Positions 1 to 9,685 of a stretch of DNA of 64,000 bases are shown here, in pieces (positions within the stretch are counted from its first letter, which is position 1; each line of letters starts with the position of its first letter). This DNA is from Streptomyces sp. NBC_01116. Lineage in GTDB: Bacteria > Actinomycetota > Actinomycetes > Streptomycetales > Streptomycetaceae. A program made the position numbers and the translations under genes. Location: positions 6,371,501-6,435,500 of the forward strand of contig NZ_CP108644.1 in NCBI RefSeq assembly GCF_041435495.1, read 5' to 3'. Under the pieces are notes generated by a model. That model saw nothing but the letters and a program-made list of their open reading frames with translations. It was not told the DNA's origin and ran no database searches.

Positions 1-78
1 TCACCGATCCGGCCGGCGATCCGGCCGTCCGTACGGCGGCGCCGCGACCCCGTCCCCGACCTTGAGGGTTCCCGGCCC

Positions 79-1653
79 ATGCCCCCAACGCTCGCCTCGC
101 TCGTCCAGCACTCGGCGCTCAAGCTCACCGTGCGGGCGGGCGCGGACCGGCTCGGCACCCCCGTGCGCTGGGCCCACGCCAGCGAGCTGGCCGACCCCGT
201 CCCGTACATGGACGGCGGCGAACTCCTCCTCGTGACCGCCACCAATCTCGATGCCGAGGACCCCGAGTCCATGCGGCGCTACGTGCGGCGCCTCGCCGGG
301 GCCGGGGTCGCCGGGGTGGGGTTCGCGGTCGGGGTGAACTACGACGACGTCCCGGCCGCCCTCGTGGCGGCCGCCGAGGAGGCCGGGCTGCCGCTCCTCG
401 AAGTCCCCCGCCGCACCCCGTTCATCGCCATCAGCAAGGCCGTCTCCGCCGCCATCGCCGCCGACCAGTACCGCGCGGTCACCGCCGGCTTCGAGGCCCA
501 GCGCGAGCTGACGAAGGCCGCGCTCGCCGGGGACGGGCCCGCCGACCTCCTCGCCCGGCTCGCCGCGCACATCGACGGCTGGGCCGCGCTGTACGACACC
601 TCCGGCGCGGTCCTCGCCGCCGCCCCCGACTGGGCCGCCCGCCGCGCCGCCCGCCTCACCCCCGACGTCGAACGCCTCCGGGACCGCCCCGCCCCCGCCA
701 GCGTCGTCGTCGGCGGCAGCGAGGACCGGGTCGAGCTCCAGTCGCTGGGCCTCGGCCGCCGGGCCCGCGGCGCGCTGGCCGTCGGTACGGGAGCGGCGCT
801 CGGGACCGCCGAGCGCTACGCCGTGCACTCCGCCGTCGCCCTGCTCACCCTGACCACCGCCCGCTCCCGTTCCCTCCAGGGCGCCGAGCAGCGCCTGGGC
901 GCCGCCGTCCTGCGCATGCTGCTCGCCGGGCAGCCCGACCACGCGCGGGCCGTCGCGGGAGACCTCTACGGCGGGCTGCTCGACGCCCCGTTCCGGCTGC
1001 TCATCGCCGAGGCCGCCGTCCCCGCCGGGTCCGAGCTGCTCACCGAGACGATGGAGGCCGCCGCAGCCCGGACCGGCGAGGCGCTGCTCCTGGTCCCCGA
1101 GGCGGAGCGCGTCGTCGTGCTGGCCGCGGACGGCGGTGCCGCCGTCGCCGCCTGTGCCGCCTACGCCGAGGCCCAGGACGACCGCGCCCCGCGCGAGGGC
1201 GGCGCCGAGGACAGCGACGTCGTGGTCGGCCTCTCCGCCCCTTCCGGGCCGATCGCCGTCTCCGCCGCGTACAAGCAGGCCGAACAGGCCCTCTCCGTCG
1301 CCCGCCGCCGCGGCAGGGCGCTCGTCGAGCACGAGGAGCTGGCCGCGGGCTCGGTGCTGCCGCTCCTCGCCGACGACGCGGTACGGGCCTTCGCCGACGG
1401 CATGCTCCGCGCGCTGTACGAGCACGACGCCAAGGGCCGCGGCGACCTCGTGGCCTCCCTGCGCGCCTGGCTCTCCCGCCACGGCCAGTGGGACGCCGCC
1501 GCCGCCGACCTGGGCGTGCACCGGCACACCCTGCGCTACCGGATGCGCCGCGTGGAGGAGATCCTGGGCCGCTCGCTGGACGACCCGGACGTCCGCATGG
1601 AGCTGTGGCTCGCCCTCAAGACGACCGAGGCGGCGACGCCCGCCGAGGAGTAG
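79..1653 (+). CDS. PucR-family transcriptional regulator
   Basis: 524 residues. The N-terminal ~120 residues match the purine-catabolism PucR domain (MPPTLASLV start, then a DGGELLLVTATNL stretch). The middle resembles the GGDEF-like/CdaR domain, and residues about 455-505 hold the PucR-type helix-turn-helix (WDAAAADLGVHRHTLRYRM). Such proteins bind DNA and control catabolic genes for purines, GABA or similar nitrogen sources. It lies 190 bp upstream of a co-directional aldehyde dehydrogenase, so that gene is a plausible target. The effector cannot be read from sequence. The ATG is the first start of a homologous N-terminus; the SD is weak. Confidence 0.9.
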   Translation: MPPTLASLVQHSALKLTVRAGADRLGTPVRWAHASELADPVPYMDGGELLLVTATNLDAEDPESMRRYVRRLAGAGVAGVGFAVGVNYDDVPAALVAAAEEAGLPLLEVPRRTPFIAISKAVSAAIAADQYRAVTAGFEAQRELTKAALAGDGPADLLARLAAHIDGWAALYDTSGAVLAAAPDWAARRAARLTPDVERLRDRPAPASVVVGGSEDRVELQSLGLGRRARGALAVGTGAALGTAERYAVHSAVALLTLTTARSRSLQGAEQRLGAAVLRMLLAGQPDHARAVAGDLYGGLLDAPFRLLIAEAAVPAGSELLTETMEAAAARTGEALLLVPEAERVVVLAADGGAAVAACAAYAEAQDDRAPREGGAEDSDVVVGLSAPSGPIAVSAAYKQAEQALSVARRRGRALVEHEELAAGSVLPLLADDAVRAFADGMLRALYEHDAKGRGDLVASLRAWLSRHGQWDAAAADLGVHRHTLRYRMRRVEEILGRSLDDPDVRMELWLALKTTEAATPAEE

Positions 1654-1843
1654 CTCCGGGCCCACGCGAGAGCCCTGGCCAAATCGGAGCAGCGGACACC
1701 CGCCCCACTCCACCCCGGACAAACGCGATCGCGCCCCTCGCGCCCTACCGTGGGACCACAGAGGGGAGCCTCCCGGGCGCCCACGATCTTCGTCGCGACT
1801 TCGGTCACGACCTCCTCACGACCTCCGAAGGGCCGGAACCTCC

Positions 1844-3289
1844 ATGACTTCGCCCCACGCCTTCTGGGTGGCCGGCCGCCAGGCCACCGGTGCCGACAGC
1901 TTCGACGTCACCAACCCGTACGACGGACGCCTCGTCGGCACCGTCAGCGTGCCGACCGACGCCCAGGTCGAGGAGGCCGTCGCCGCCGCCCACGCGGTGC
2001 GCGACGAGTTCGCCGCCACCCCGGCGCACGTCCGGGCCGCGGCCCTCGACCACGTCGTGCGGCGGCTGACGGAGCGCACCGAGGAGATCGCCCAGCTGAT
2101 CTCGGCGGAGAACGGCAAGCCGATCAAGTGGGCCCGCGGCGAGGTCGGCCGGGCCGTGTCCGTGTTCCGGTTCGCCGCCGAGGAGGCCCGCCGCTTCAAC
2201 GGCGGCGAGGCCCAGCGGCTCGACACCGACCTCGGCGGCACCGGCCGCCTCGGGCTGACCCGGCGCTTCCCGCGCGGCGCCGTCCTCGGCATCGCGCCCT
2301 TCAACTTCCCGCTGAACCTCAGCGCCCACAAGGTCGCCCCGGCCATCGCCGTCGGCGCCCCGATCATCCTCAAGCCCGCCCCGGCCACCCCGATCTCCTC
2401 CCTCGTCCTGGGCGAGCTGCTCGCCGAGACCGACCTCCCGGCCGGCTCCTGGTCCGTCCTGACGGTCCCGAACGACAAGATGCCCGCCCTCGTCCAGGAC
2501 GAGCGGCTGCCGGTCATCTCCTTCACCGGCTCCGGCCCGGTCGGCTACGCGATCATGGAGTCGGTGCCCCGCAAGCACTGCACCCTGGAGCTCGGCGGCA
2601 ACGGCGCGGCCGTCGTCCTCGGCGACTACGCGTCCGAGGCGGACCTCGACTGGGCCGCCACCCGGATCGCCACCTTCTCCAACTACCAGGGCGGCCAGTC
2701 CTGCATCTCCGTGCAGCGCGTCATCGCCGACGCCGCCGTCTACGACCGGCTCGTCCCCAAGATCGTCGCCGCCGTCGAGGCCCTGGTCACCGGTGACCCG
2801 GCCGACGCCGCCACCGACGTCGGCCCCCTCGTCAGCGAGGACGCGGCCGAGCGCGTCGAGTCCTGGGTCGACGAGGCCGTCCGGGGCGGCGCCCAGCTGC
2901 TCACCGGCGGCAAGCGCGACGGGGCCACCTACGCCCCGACCGTCGTCGCCGGCCTCCCCGACGACGTGAAGCTCTCCTGCGAAGAGGTCTTCGGCCCGGT
3001 CATGTCCCTCCAGAAGGTGGACGGCGAGGCCGAGGCGTTCGCCGCCGTCAACTCCTCCAAGTACGGCCTCCAGGCCGGCGTCTTCACCCACGACCTCCAG
3101 ACCGCCTTCCGCGCCCACCGCGCCCTGGAGGTCGGCGGCGTGATCATCGGCGACGTCCCCTCGTACCGCGCCGACCAGATGCCGTACGGCGGCGCCAAGC
3201 AGTCCGGCGTCGGCCGCGAGGGCGTCCGCTACGCCATGGACGACTACACCTACGAGCGCGTCCTGGTCCTCACCGGCCTCGCCCTGTAA
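1844..3289 (+). CDS. NAD(P)-dependent aldehyde dehydrogenase
   Basis: 481 residues, the usual length for the aldehyde dehydrogenase superfamily. It shows the PFNFP active-site Asn motif, the general-base Glu249 in LELGGN and the nucleophile Cys287 in GGQSCIS, with the FTGSGPVGY cofactor loop between. It oxidises an aldehyde to an acid in the cytosol. The PucR-type regulator upstream suggests polyamine, GABA or related amine catabolism, but the substrate is not determined by sequence. The ATG at 1844 follows a GAAGG Shine-Dalgarno about 11 bases upstream; longer in-frame readings run back into the regulator gene and are not credible. Confidence 0.93.
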   Translation: MTSPHAFWVAGRQATGADSFDVTNPYDGRLVGTVSVPTDAQVEEAVAAAHAVRDEFAATPAHVRAAALDHVVRRLTERTEEIAQLISAENGKPIKWARGEVGRAVSVFRFAAEEARRFNGGEAQRLDTDLGGTGRLGLTRRFPRGAVLGIAPFNFPLNLSAHKVAPAIAVGAPIILKPAPATPISSLVLGELLAETDLPAGSWSVLTVPNDKMPALVQDERLPVISFTGSGPVGYAIMESVPRKHCTLELGGNGAAVVLGDYASEADLDWAATRIATFSNYQGGQSCISVQRVIADAAVYDRLVPKIVAAVEALVTGDPADAATDVGPLVSEDAAERVESWVDEAVRGGAQLLTGGKRDGATYAPTVVAGLPDDVKLSCEEVFGPVMSLQKVDGEAEAFAAVNSSKYGLQAGVFTHDLQTAFRAHRALEVGGVIIGDVPSYRADQMPYGGAKQSGVGREGVRYAMDDYTYERVLVLTGLAL

Positions 3290-3309
3290 CACCCCGGACG
3301 ACCCCCGCC

Positions 3310-3393
3310 CGCGCCCCCGCCCGGACAGCGGGTGCGGGCGGGGGCGCGCACCGGACGGCCCGAACCCGACTGTGCGGGGGTTCGGGCCGTCCG
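3310..3393 (+). terminator. Two tandem hairpins after the aldehyde dehydrogenase gene
   Basis: The first stem pairs 3310-3323 with 3335-3348 (14 bp perfect). The second pairs 3352-3367 with 3378-3393 (16 bp perfect, core CGGACGGCCCGAACCC). There is no T-run, as is usual in Streptomyces. They lie 20 bases after the stop and should end transcription before the acyl-CoA dehydrogenase gene. Confidence 0.75.
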
Positions 3394-3503
3394 CGTATCC
3401 GCCCGCGGGGGCCGGTGCGGGTGCCGAACCACGGGTGGACGGGTTACATACGGACCAGAGCAGCCCAGTAGCAGCAGCGACGAGCGGCGAGGTGAGGTCC
3501 CTC

Positions 3504-5459
3504 ATGTCCGCACCACACAACACCCCCCAGGTCCCCAGGGCGCCCAAGGTCACCGAACGCGAGGCCCGACGGGTCGCCGAGGCCGCCCGGGAGCAGGACT
3601 GGCGCAAGCCGAGCTTCGCCAAGGAGCTGTTCCTGGGGCGGTTCCGCCTCGACCTGATCCATCCGCACCCCCTGCCGCCGCCCGACGACATCCGGCGCGG
3701 CGAGGAGTTCCTGGCGCGGCTGCGCACCTTCTGCGAGACACAGGTCGACAGCGCGCGGATCGAGCGCGAGGCGAAGATCCCCGACGAGGTGATCAGCGGG
3801 CTCAAGGAGCTGGGCGCGCTCGGGATGAAGATCGAGACCACCTACGGCGGGCTCGGCCTCACCCAGGTGTACTACAACAAGGCGCTCGCCCTGGTCGGCT
3901 CGGCCAGCCCCGCGATCGCCGCGCTGCTCTCCGCCCATCAGTCGATCGGCGTACCGCAGCCCCTGAAGATCTTCGGCACCCAGGAGCAGAAGGACGTCTA
4001 CCTGCCCCGGCTGGCCACCACCGACATCTCCGCCTTCCTGCTGACCGAGCCGGACGTCGGCTCCGACCCGGCCCGCCTCGCCACCTCCGCCGTGCCCGAC
4101 GGGCCGGACTACGTCCTCGACGGCGTGAAGCTCTGGACCACCAACGGCGTCGTCGCCGACCTCCTGGTCGTCATGGCCCGGGTCCCCGTCTCCGAGGGGC
4201 ATCCCGGCGGCATCACCGCGTTCGTCGTCGAGGCCGACGCCCCCGGCGTCACCGTCGAGCACCGCAACGCCTTCATGGGCCTGCGCGGCCTGGAGAACGG
4301 CGTCACCCGCTTCCACCGGGTCCGGGTGTCCGGCGCGTGCCGGATCGGGCCCGAGGGGGCCGGGCTGAAGATCGCCCTGACCACCCTCAACACCGGCCGT
4401 CTCTCGCTGCCCGCGATGTGCGTGGGCGTCGGCAAGTGGTCCCTGAAGATCGCCCGCGAATGGTCCGGGGTCCGGGAGCAGTGGGGCAGGCCCGTCGCCG
4501 GGCACGAGGCGGTCGGCGCGAAGATCTCGTTCATCGCGGCCACCACCTTCGCCCTGGAGGCCATCGTCGACCTCTCCTCGCAGATGGCCGACGAGGATCG
4601 CAACGACATCCGCATCGAGGCGGCCCTCGCCAAGCTGTACGGCTCCGAGATGGGCTGGCTGATCGCCGACGAACTGGTCCAGATCCGTGGCGGCCGCGGC
4701 TTCGAGACCGCCGCATCGCTGGCCGCCCGCGGCGAACGCGCCGTACCCGCCGAGCAGATGCTCCGGGACATGCGGATCAACCGGATCTTCGAGGGCTCCA
4801 CCGAGATCATGCACCTGCTGATCGCCCGCGAGGCGGTCGACGCCCACCTCAAGGTCGCGGGCGACATCATCGACCCCGACAAGCCGCTCTCCGCCAAGGC
4901 GAGGGCGGGCGCGAACGCCGCCGGGTTCTACGCCCGCTGGCTGCCCCAGCTGGTCACGGGCGCCGGACAACTCCCGCGTACGTACGCCGAGTTCCACCCC
5001 TCCGGCCACCGCGACCTCTCCGGGCACCTCCGGTACGTCGAGCGGTGCTCGCGCAAGCTCGCCCGGTCCACCTTCTACGCCATGTCCCGCTGGCAGGGGC
5101 GGATGGAGACCAAGCAGGGCTTCCTCGGCCGGATCGTCGACATAGGTGCGGAGCTCTTCGCGATGAGCGCCGCCTGCGTCCGCGCCGAGCACCTGCGCGG
5201 GGCGGGCGGGCACGGCCGCGAGGCCTACCAGCTCGCGGACGCCTTCTGCCGGCAGGCCCGCGTCCGGGTCGAGGAGCTGTTCACCCGCCTGTGGTCCAAC
5301 ACCGACGACCTCGACCGGCGCGTCGTCGACGGCGTCCTGTCGGGGACGTACACCTGGCTGGAGGAGGGCGTCGTCGACCCCAGCGGCGAGGGCCCCTGGA
5401 TCGCGGACGCCACCCCGGGACCCTCCGCCCGGGAGAACCGGCACCGCCCGGTGCGCTGA
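3504..5459 (+). CDS. Acyl-CoA dehydrogenase, long-chain (VLCAD-like) type
   Basis: 651 residues, longer than the ~380 of short-chain family members and close to the VLCAD/ACAD9 size because of a C-terminal helical extension. Visible motifs are LLTEPDVGSD and LWTTNG in the FAD/substrate region, RIRGG-type VQIRGGRGFE, and IFEGSTEI carrying the predicted catalytic Glu430. It would introduce the alpha-beta double bond in fatty acyl-CoA beta-oxidation using FAD and electron-transfer flavoprotein. ATG 3504 has a GGTGAGG Shine-Dalgarno; the in-frame GTG-like extension upstream begins inside a terminator hairpin and is rejected. It is transcribed alone, with hairpins on both sides. Confidence 0.92.
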   Translation: MSAPHNTPQVPRAPKVTEREARRVAEAAREQDWRKPSFAKELFLGRFRLDLIHPHPLPPPDDIRRGEEFLARLRTFCETQVDSARIEREAKIPDEVISGLKELGALGMKIETTYGGLGLTQVYYNKALALVGSASPAIAALLSAHQSIGVPQPLKIFGTQEQKDVYLPRLATTDISAFLLTEPDVGSDPARLATSAVPDGPDYVLDGVKLWTTNGVVADLLVVMARVPVSEGHPGGITAFVVEADAPGVTVEHRNAFMGLRGLENGVTRFHRVRVSGACRIGPEGAGLKIALTTLNTGRLSLPAMCVGVGKWSLKIAREWSGVREQWGRPVAGHEAVGAKISFIAATTFALEAIVDLSSQMADEDRNDIRIEAALAKLYGSEMGWLIADELVQIRGGRGFETAASLAARGERAVPAEQMLRDMRINRIFEGSTEIMHLLIAREAVDAHLKVAGDIIDPDKPLSAKARAGANAAGFYARWLPQLVTGAGQLPRTYAEFHPSGHRDLSGHLRYVERCSRKLARSTFYAMSRWQGRMETKQGFLGRIVDIGAELFAMSAACVRAEHLRGAGGHGREAYQLADAFCRQARVRVEELFTRLWSNTDDLDRRVVDGVLSGTYTWLEEGVVDPSGEGPWIADATPGPSARENRHRPVR

Positions 5460-5472
5460 GCGCTGTCCCGTA

Positions 5473-5512
5473 CGGGGTGCGTCCACCACGTCCACGCACC
5501 GGACGCACCCCG
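5473..5512 (+). terminator. Hairpin after the acyl-CoA dehydrogenase
   Basis: Perfect 12-bp stem, 5473-5484 (CGGGGTGCGTCC) with 5501-5512, loop of 16. It sits 13 bases after the stop codon and before the EPSP synthase-like gene. Confidence 0.6.
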
Positions 5513-5544
5513 CCGGCCCGCCCGCCGCAGGGCAGGATGAGGCC

Positions 5545-6783
5545 GTGACCGTCATCGACATCCCCGGCTCCAAGTCCGTCACCGCCCGCGCCCTCTTCCT
5601 GGCCGCCGCCGCCGACGGGACCACCACCCTGCTGAGGCCGCTGCGCTCGGACGACACCGAGGGCTTCGCCGAGGGCCTGAAGAGCCTCGGCTACGCGGTC
5701 GACCGGGAGGCCGACCGCTGGCACGTCGAGGGCCGCCCCGCCGGGCCCGCCGTGCGCGACGCCGACGTCTACTGCCGCGACGGCGCGACCACCGCCCGCT
5801 TCCTGCCCACCCTCGTCGCGGCCGCCGCCTCCGGCACGTACCGCTTCGACGCCTCCGCCCAGATGCGCCGCCGCCCGCTCGCCCCGCTCACCCGCGCCCT
5901 CACCGCCCTCGGCGTCGACCTGCGCCACGAGGCGGCCGAGGGGCACCACCCGCTGACCGTCCGGGCCGCCGGGATCGAGGGCGGCGAGATCACCCTGGAC
6001 GCGGGGGAGTCGTCCCAGTACCTCACCGCGCTGCTGATGCTCGGACCGCTCACCGCGAAGGGGCTGCGGATCGAGGTCACCGACCTGGTCTCCGCGCCGT
6101 ACGTCGAGATCACCCTCGCGATGATGCGCGGCTTCGGCGTGGAGGTGCTGCGGGAGGGGAACACCTTCACCGTCCCTTCCGGCGGTTACCGGGCCACCGC
6201 CTACGCCGTAGAGCCCGACGCCTCCACCGCGAGCTACTTCTTCGCCGCCGGGGCCCTCACCGGCCGCGAGGTCACCGTCCCCGGCCTCGGCATCGGCGCG
6301 CTCCAGGGCGACCTGCGCTTCGTCGACGTCCTGCGGGACATGGGCGCCGAGGTGGCGGTGGGCCCGGACGCGACCACCGTCCGCTCCACCGGCCGGCTGC
6401 GCGGCCTCACCGTCAACATGCGCGACATCTCCGACACCATGCCGACCCTCGCCGCCATCGCCCCCTTCGCGGACGGACCCGTGCGGATCGAGGACGTCGC
6501 CAACACCCGGGTCAAGGAGTGCGACCGGCTGGAGGCGTGCGCCGAGAACCTGCGCGCCATGGGCGTCACCGTCCACACCGGGCCCGACTGGATCGAGATC
6601 CACCCCGGGACGCCGAAGCCGACCGGGATCGCCACCCACGGCGACCACCGGATCGTGATGTCCTTCGCGGTCGCCGGACTGCGCACCCCCGGTCTCACGT
6701 ACGACGACCCCGGCTGCGTACGCAAGACGTTCCCGCGCTTCCACGAGGTGTTCGCGGACTTCGCCGGGAGCCCGCGGGCCTGA
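5545..6783 (+). CDS. aroA: 3-phosphoshikimate 1-carboxyvinyltransferase (EPSP synthase), Ala at the Gly96 position
   Basis: 412 residues from a GTG start. It would join phosphoenolpyruvate to shikimate-3-phosphate in the shikimate pathway. Recognisable are GSKSVTARAL (Lys10, Ser11, Arg15), the DISDTMPTLA segment with the catalytic Asp, VKECDRLEAC (Glu and Arg of the KETDR motif), GDHRIVMSF, and the final Lys in CVRKTFP. The PEP-loop usually reading CGNAGTTMRF is here CRDGATTARF, so the Gly96 equivalent of E. coli is Ala81. The N-terminus begins straight at the GSKS motif, about a dozen residues shorter than E. coli AroA. Whether this is the housekeeping enzyme or a paralogue cannot be told from the window. 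Confidence 0.82.
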   Translation: MTVIDIPGSKSVTARALFLAAAADGTTTLLRPLRSDDTEGFAEGLKSLGYAVDREADRWHVEGRPAGPAVRDADVYCRDGATTARFLPTLVAAAASGTYRFDASAQMRRRPLAPLTRALTALGVDLRHEAAEGHHPLTVRAAGIEGGEITLDAGESSQYLTALLMLGPLTAKGLRIEVTDLVSAPYVEITLAMMRGFGVEVLREGNTFTVPSGGYRATAYAVEPDASTASYFFAAGALTGREVTVPGLGIGALQGDLRFVDVLRDMGAEVAVGPDATTVRSTGRLRGLTVNMRDISDTMPTLAAIAPFADGPVRIEDVANTRVKECDRLEACAENLRAMGVTVHTGPDWIEIHPGTPKPTGIATHGDHRIVMSFAVAGLRTPGLTYDDPGCVRKTFPRFHEVFADFAGSPRA

Positions 6784-6954
6784 AACCGGCAGCCCCCGGG
6801 CCTGAAACCGGAGCCCGCGAGCCGGAAACCGGAGGCCCGTGGGCGTGACGCCGGATACCCCCGGGCCCGCCGCCGGGGCCGCGGACCCGGTGAATCCGCG
6901 GCCCACCCGGGACGCGCTGTCCCCGCACTCAGCCGGAGCGGCAACAATGGGGGC

Positions 6955-8208
6955 ATGAGCGACAGCCCCGCCCCCCTCGCCGATCCGCATCTCGTCTTCG
7001 ACGCCGCGGACGGCCGCCGGGATCTCGTGATCCTCGGCTCCACCGGGTCCATCGGCACCCAGGCCATCGACCTGGTCCTGCGCAACCCCGACCGCTTCCG
7101 GGTCACGGCGCTCTCGGCCGCCGGCGGCCGGGTCGCCCTGCTGGCCGAGCAGGCCCGCCGGCTGCGGGTCGGCACGGTCGCCGTCGCCGCCGAGGACGCG
7201 GTCCCCGCCCTGCGCACGGCGCTGCGGGAGAGCTACGGGCCCGGCGAGCCGCTCCCCGAGATCCTGGCCGGACCCGACGCGGCCACCACCCTCGCCGCGA
7301 GCGCCTGCCACACCGTGCTGAACGGCATCACCGGCTCCATCGGGCTCGCCCCGACCCTGGCCGCGCTGAAGGCGGGCCGCACGCTCGCCCTCGCCAACAA
7401 GGAGTCGCTGATCGTCGGCGGCCCGCTGGTGAAGGCGCTCGCCGCCCCCGGCCAGATCATCCCGGTCGACTCCGAGCACGCCGCGCTCTTCCAGGCGCTG
7501 GCCGCGGGCACCCGCGCCGACGTCCGCAAGCTCGTCGTCACCGCCTCCGGCGGACCCTTCCGGGGCCGTACGCGCGAGGAACTGGCCGACGTCACCCGGG
7601 AGCAGGCGCTCGCCCACCCGACCTGGGCGATGGGACCGGTGATCACCATCAACTCCGCGACCCTGGTCAACAAGGGCCTGGAGGTCATCGAGGCGCACCT
7701 CCTCTACGACATCCCGTTCGACCGGATCGAGGTCGTGGTCCACCCGCAGTCCTACGTGCACTCCATGGTCGAGTTCAGCGACGGCTCCACGCTCGCCCAG
7801 GCCACCCCGCCGGACATGGGCGGCCCCATCGCCATCGGCCTCGGCTGGCCCCAGCGCGTCCCGGACGCCGCCCCCGCCTTCGACTGGACGAAGGCGGCCA
7901 GCTGGGAGTTCTTCCCGCTGGACACCGAGGCCTTCCCCTCGGTCGGCCTCGCCCGGCACGTCGGCGGGCTCGGCGGGACCGCGCCGGCCGTCTTCAACGC
8001 GGCGAACGAGGAATGCGTGGACGCTTTCCTCGCCGGACAGCTGCCCTTCAACGGAATCATGGATACGGTCACCGCTGTGGTGTCGGAACACGGCACCCCC
8101 GCCCCGGGAACCTCGCTCAGCGTCGCGGACGTCCTCGAAGCGGAAACGTGGGCCCGCGCACGGGCCCGGGAACTCTCGGCGAAAGCGACAGCGGAGGCGC
8201 GCGCATGA
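6955..8208 (+). CDS. dxr: 1-deoxy-D-xylulose 5-phosphate reductoisomerase
   Basis: 417 residues. It catalyses the NADPH-dependent rearrangement and reduction of DXP to MEP, the committed step of the non-mevalonate isoprenoid pathway. The sequence shows the nucleotide-binding LGSTGSIGTQA, LALANKESL, the metal-site PVDSEHAALFQ, TASGGPFRG, and WAMGPVITINSATLVNKGLEVIEA. The stop overlaps the start of the next gene (ATGA at 8205-8208), so it is translationally coupled to the site-2 protease. A short GGGGG Shine-Dalgarno lies directly before the ATG. A run of degenerate short repeats precedes it (6777-6840). Confidence 0.97.
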   Translation: MSDSPAPLADPHLVFDAADGRRDLVILGSTGSIGTQAIDLVLRNPDRFRVTALSAAGGRVALLAEQARRLRVGTVAVAAEDAVPALRTALRESYGPGEPLPEILAGPDAATTLAASACHTVLNGITGSIGLAPTLAALKAGRTLALANKESLIVGGPLVKALAAPGQIIPVDSEHAALFQALAAGTRADVRKLVVTASGGPFRGRTREELADVTREQALAHPTWAMGPVITINSATLVNKGLEVIEAHLLYDIPFDRIEVVVHPQSYVHSMVEFSDGSTLAQATPPDMGGPIAIGLGWPQRVPDAAPAFDWTKAASWEFFPLDTEAFPSVGLARHVGGLGGTAPAVFNAANEECVDAFLAGQLPFNGIMDTVTAVVSEHGTPAPGTSLSVADVLEAETWARARARELSAKATAEARA

Positions 8209-9515
8209 GTCTGACCTCGGTCCTGCTGACGGTCCTGGGGATCGCCGTCTTCGTCGTGGGCCTGCTCTTCTCCATCGCCTGGCACGAGCTGGGCCACCTC
8301 TCCACGGCCAAGATGTTCGGCATCCGGGTGCCGCAGTACATGGTCGGATTCGGCCCGACGATCTGGTCGAAGAAGAAGGGCGACACCGAGTACGGCATCA
8401 AGGCCATCCCGGCCGGCGGCTACATCCGCATGATCGGGATGTTCCCGCCGGGAGCCGACGGCCGCCTCGAGGCCCGCTCCACCTCACCGTGGCGCGGCAT
8501 GATCGAGGACGCCCGCTCCGCCGCCTACGAGGAGCTGGAGCCGGGCGACGAGAAGCGGCTCTTCTACACGCGCAAGCCGTGGAAGCGCGTCATCGTGATG
8601 TTCGCGGGCCCCTTCATGAACCTCATCCTCGCGGTCGCCATCTTCATGGGCGTCGCGATGACCTTCGGCTTCCAGACGCAGACCACCGAGGTCGCGGGCG
8701 TCCAGCAGTGCGTGATCTCGCAGAGCGACAAGCGCGAGACCTGCAAGGACGGCGACCCGGTCTCGCCCGCCAAGGCCGCAGGCCTCCAGGAGGGCGACAA
8801 GATCGTCGCCTTCGACGGGAAGAGGGTCGACGACTGGGCGACGCTCTCGGACCGCATCCGCGAGACCATCGGCCCCGCCACCATCGTCGTCGAGCGCGAC
8901 GGCGGGCAGGTGACCCTCGACGCCGTCCTGCGCGAGAACGCCGTCGCGAAGAAGGACGGCAACGGCCAGGTCGTCCCGGACCAGTTCATCAAGGCGGGCT
9001 ACCTCGGCTTCGCCGCCCGGACCGAGATCGTGCCGCTCTCCTTCGCCGACTCCACCGTCCGCATGGGCGACATGATCGAGAACGGCGTCGACTCGATCAT
9101 CGCCCTGCCGTCCAAGATCCCGGCCCTCTGGGACGCCGCCTTCAGCGACGGCCAGCGGGCCGACGACTCGCCGGTCGGCGTGGTGGGCGCGGCCCGGATC
9201 GGCGGCGAGGTGATGAACCTCGACATCCCGGCCCAGAACCAGGTCGCGATGATGCTGTTCCTGCTCGCGGGCTTCAACCTCTCGCTCTTCCTGTTCAACA
9301 TGCTCCCGCTGCTCCCGCTGGACGGCGGCCACATCGCGGGCGCGCTCTGGGAGTCCCTGCGGCGCAATGTGGCCAAGGTCTTCCGGCGTCCCGACCCCGG
9401 CCCGTTCGACGTGGCCCGGCTGATGCCGGTCGCCTACGTGGTCGCCGGACTCTTCATCTGCTTCACGCTGCTGGTCCTGGTGGCCGACATCGTGAACCCC
9501 GTCAAGATCTCCTGA
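8205..9515 (+). CDS. Site-2 membrane metalloprotease (RseP/Rip1 family, M50)
   Basis: 436 residues. The first transmembrane segment carries the zinc motif HELGH (His27, Glu28, His31). A PDZ domain follows around residues 180-270, and the last part holds the LPLDGG motif with Asp373 as third zinc ligand. Members cut transmembrane substrates such as anti-sigma factors inside the membrane; mycobacterial Rip1 sits in the same dxr-rip1-gcpE order. The ATG overlaps the dxr stop, which fixes the start. The hydrophobic N-terminus and three or four membrane segments fit. The physiological substrate here is unknown. Confidence 0.94.
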   Translation: MSLTSVLLTVLGIAVFVVGLLFSIAWHELGHLSTAKMFGIRVPQYMVGFGPTIWSKKKGDTEYGIKAIPAGGYIRMIGMFPPGADGRLEARSTSPWRGMIEDARSAAYEELEPGDEKRLFYTRKPWKRVIVMFAGPFMNLILAVAIFMGVAMTFGFQTQTTEVAGVQQCVISQSDKRETCKDGDPVSPAKAAGLQEGDKIVAFDGKRVDDWATLSDRIRETIGPATIVVERDGGQVTLDAVLRENAVAKKDGNGQVVPDQFIKAGYLGFAARTEIVPLSFADSTVRMGDMIENGVDSIIALPSKIPALWDAAFSDGQRADDSPVGVVGAARIGGEVMNLDIPAQNQVAMMLFLLAGFNLSLFLFNMLPLLPLDGGHIAGALWESLRRNVAKVFRRPDPGPFDVARLMPVAYVVAGLFICFTLLVLVADIVNPVKIS

Positions 9516-9685
9516 CGGCCGCGCGGAACCCAGGTGTCGGCCGGGCGCACACCCCGTGTCCGGCCGCTCACCAACGGGTGGACTTGTCGACACGGTGCGT
9601 CCGTCCCGCCTCCGGTGCCGTAACCTCGAAGGCTGGAGCCCGCCGATCTCGGGACCTTGATCCACACCTTGGGGATGCACAGCGC

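Noticed and set aside
1805..3841. 678-codon minus-strand frame opposite the aldehyde dehydrogenase
   Set aside because: Crosses the dehydrogenase gene and two terminator hairpins; composition is only that of the complementary strand.
5281..8091. 936-codon minus-strand frame opposite aroA and dxr
   Set aside because: Typical high-GC shadow; it runs across two well-defined plus-strand genes and shows no family motif.
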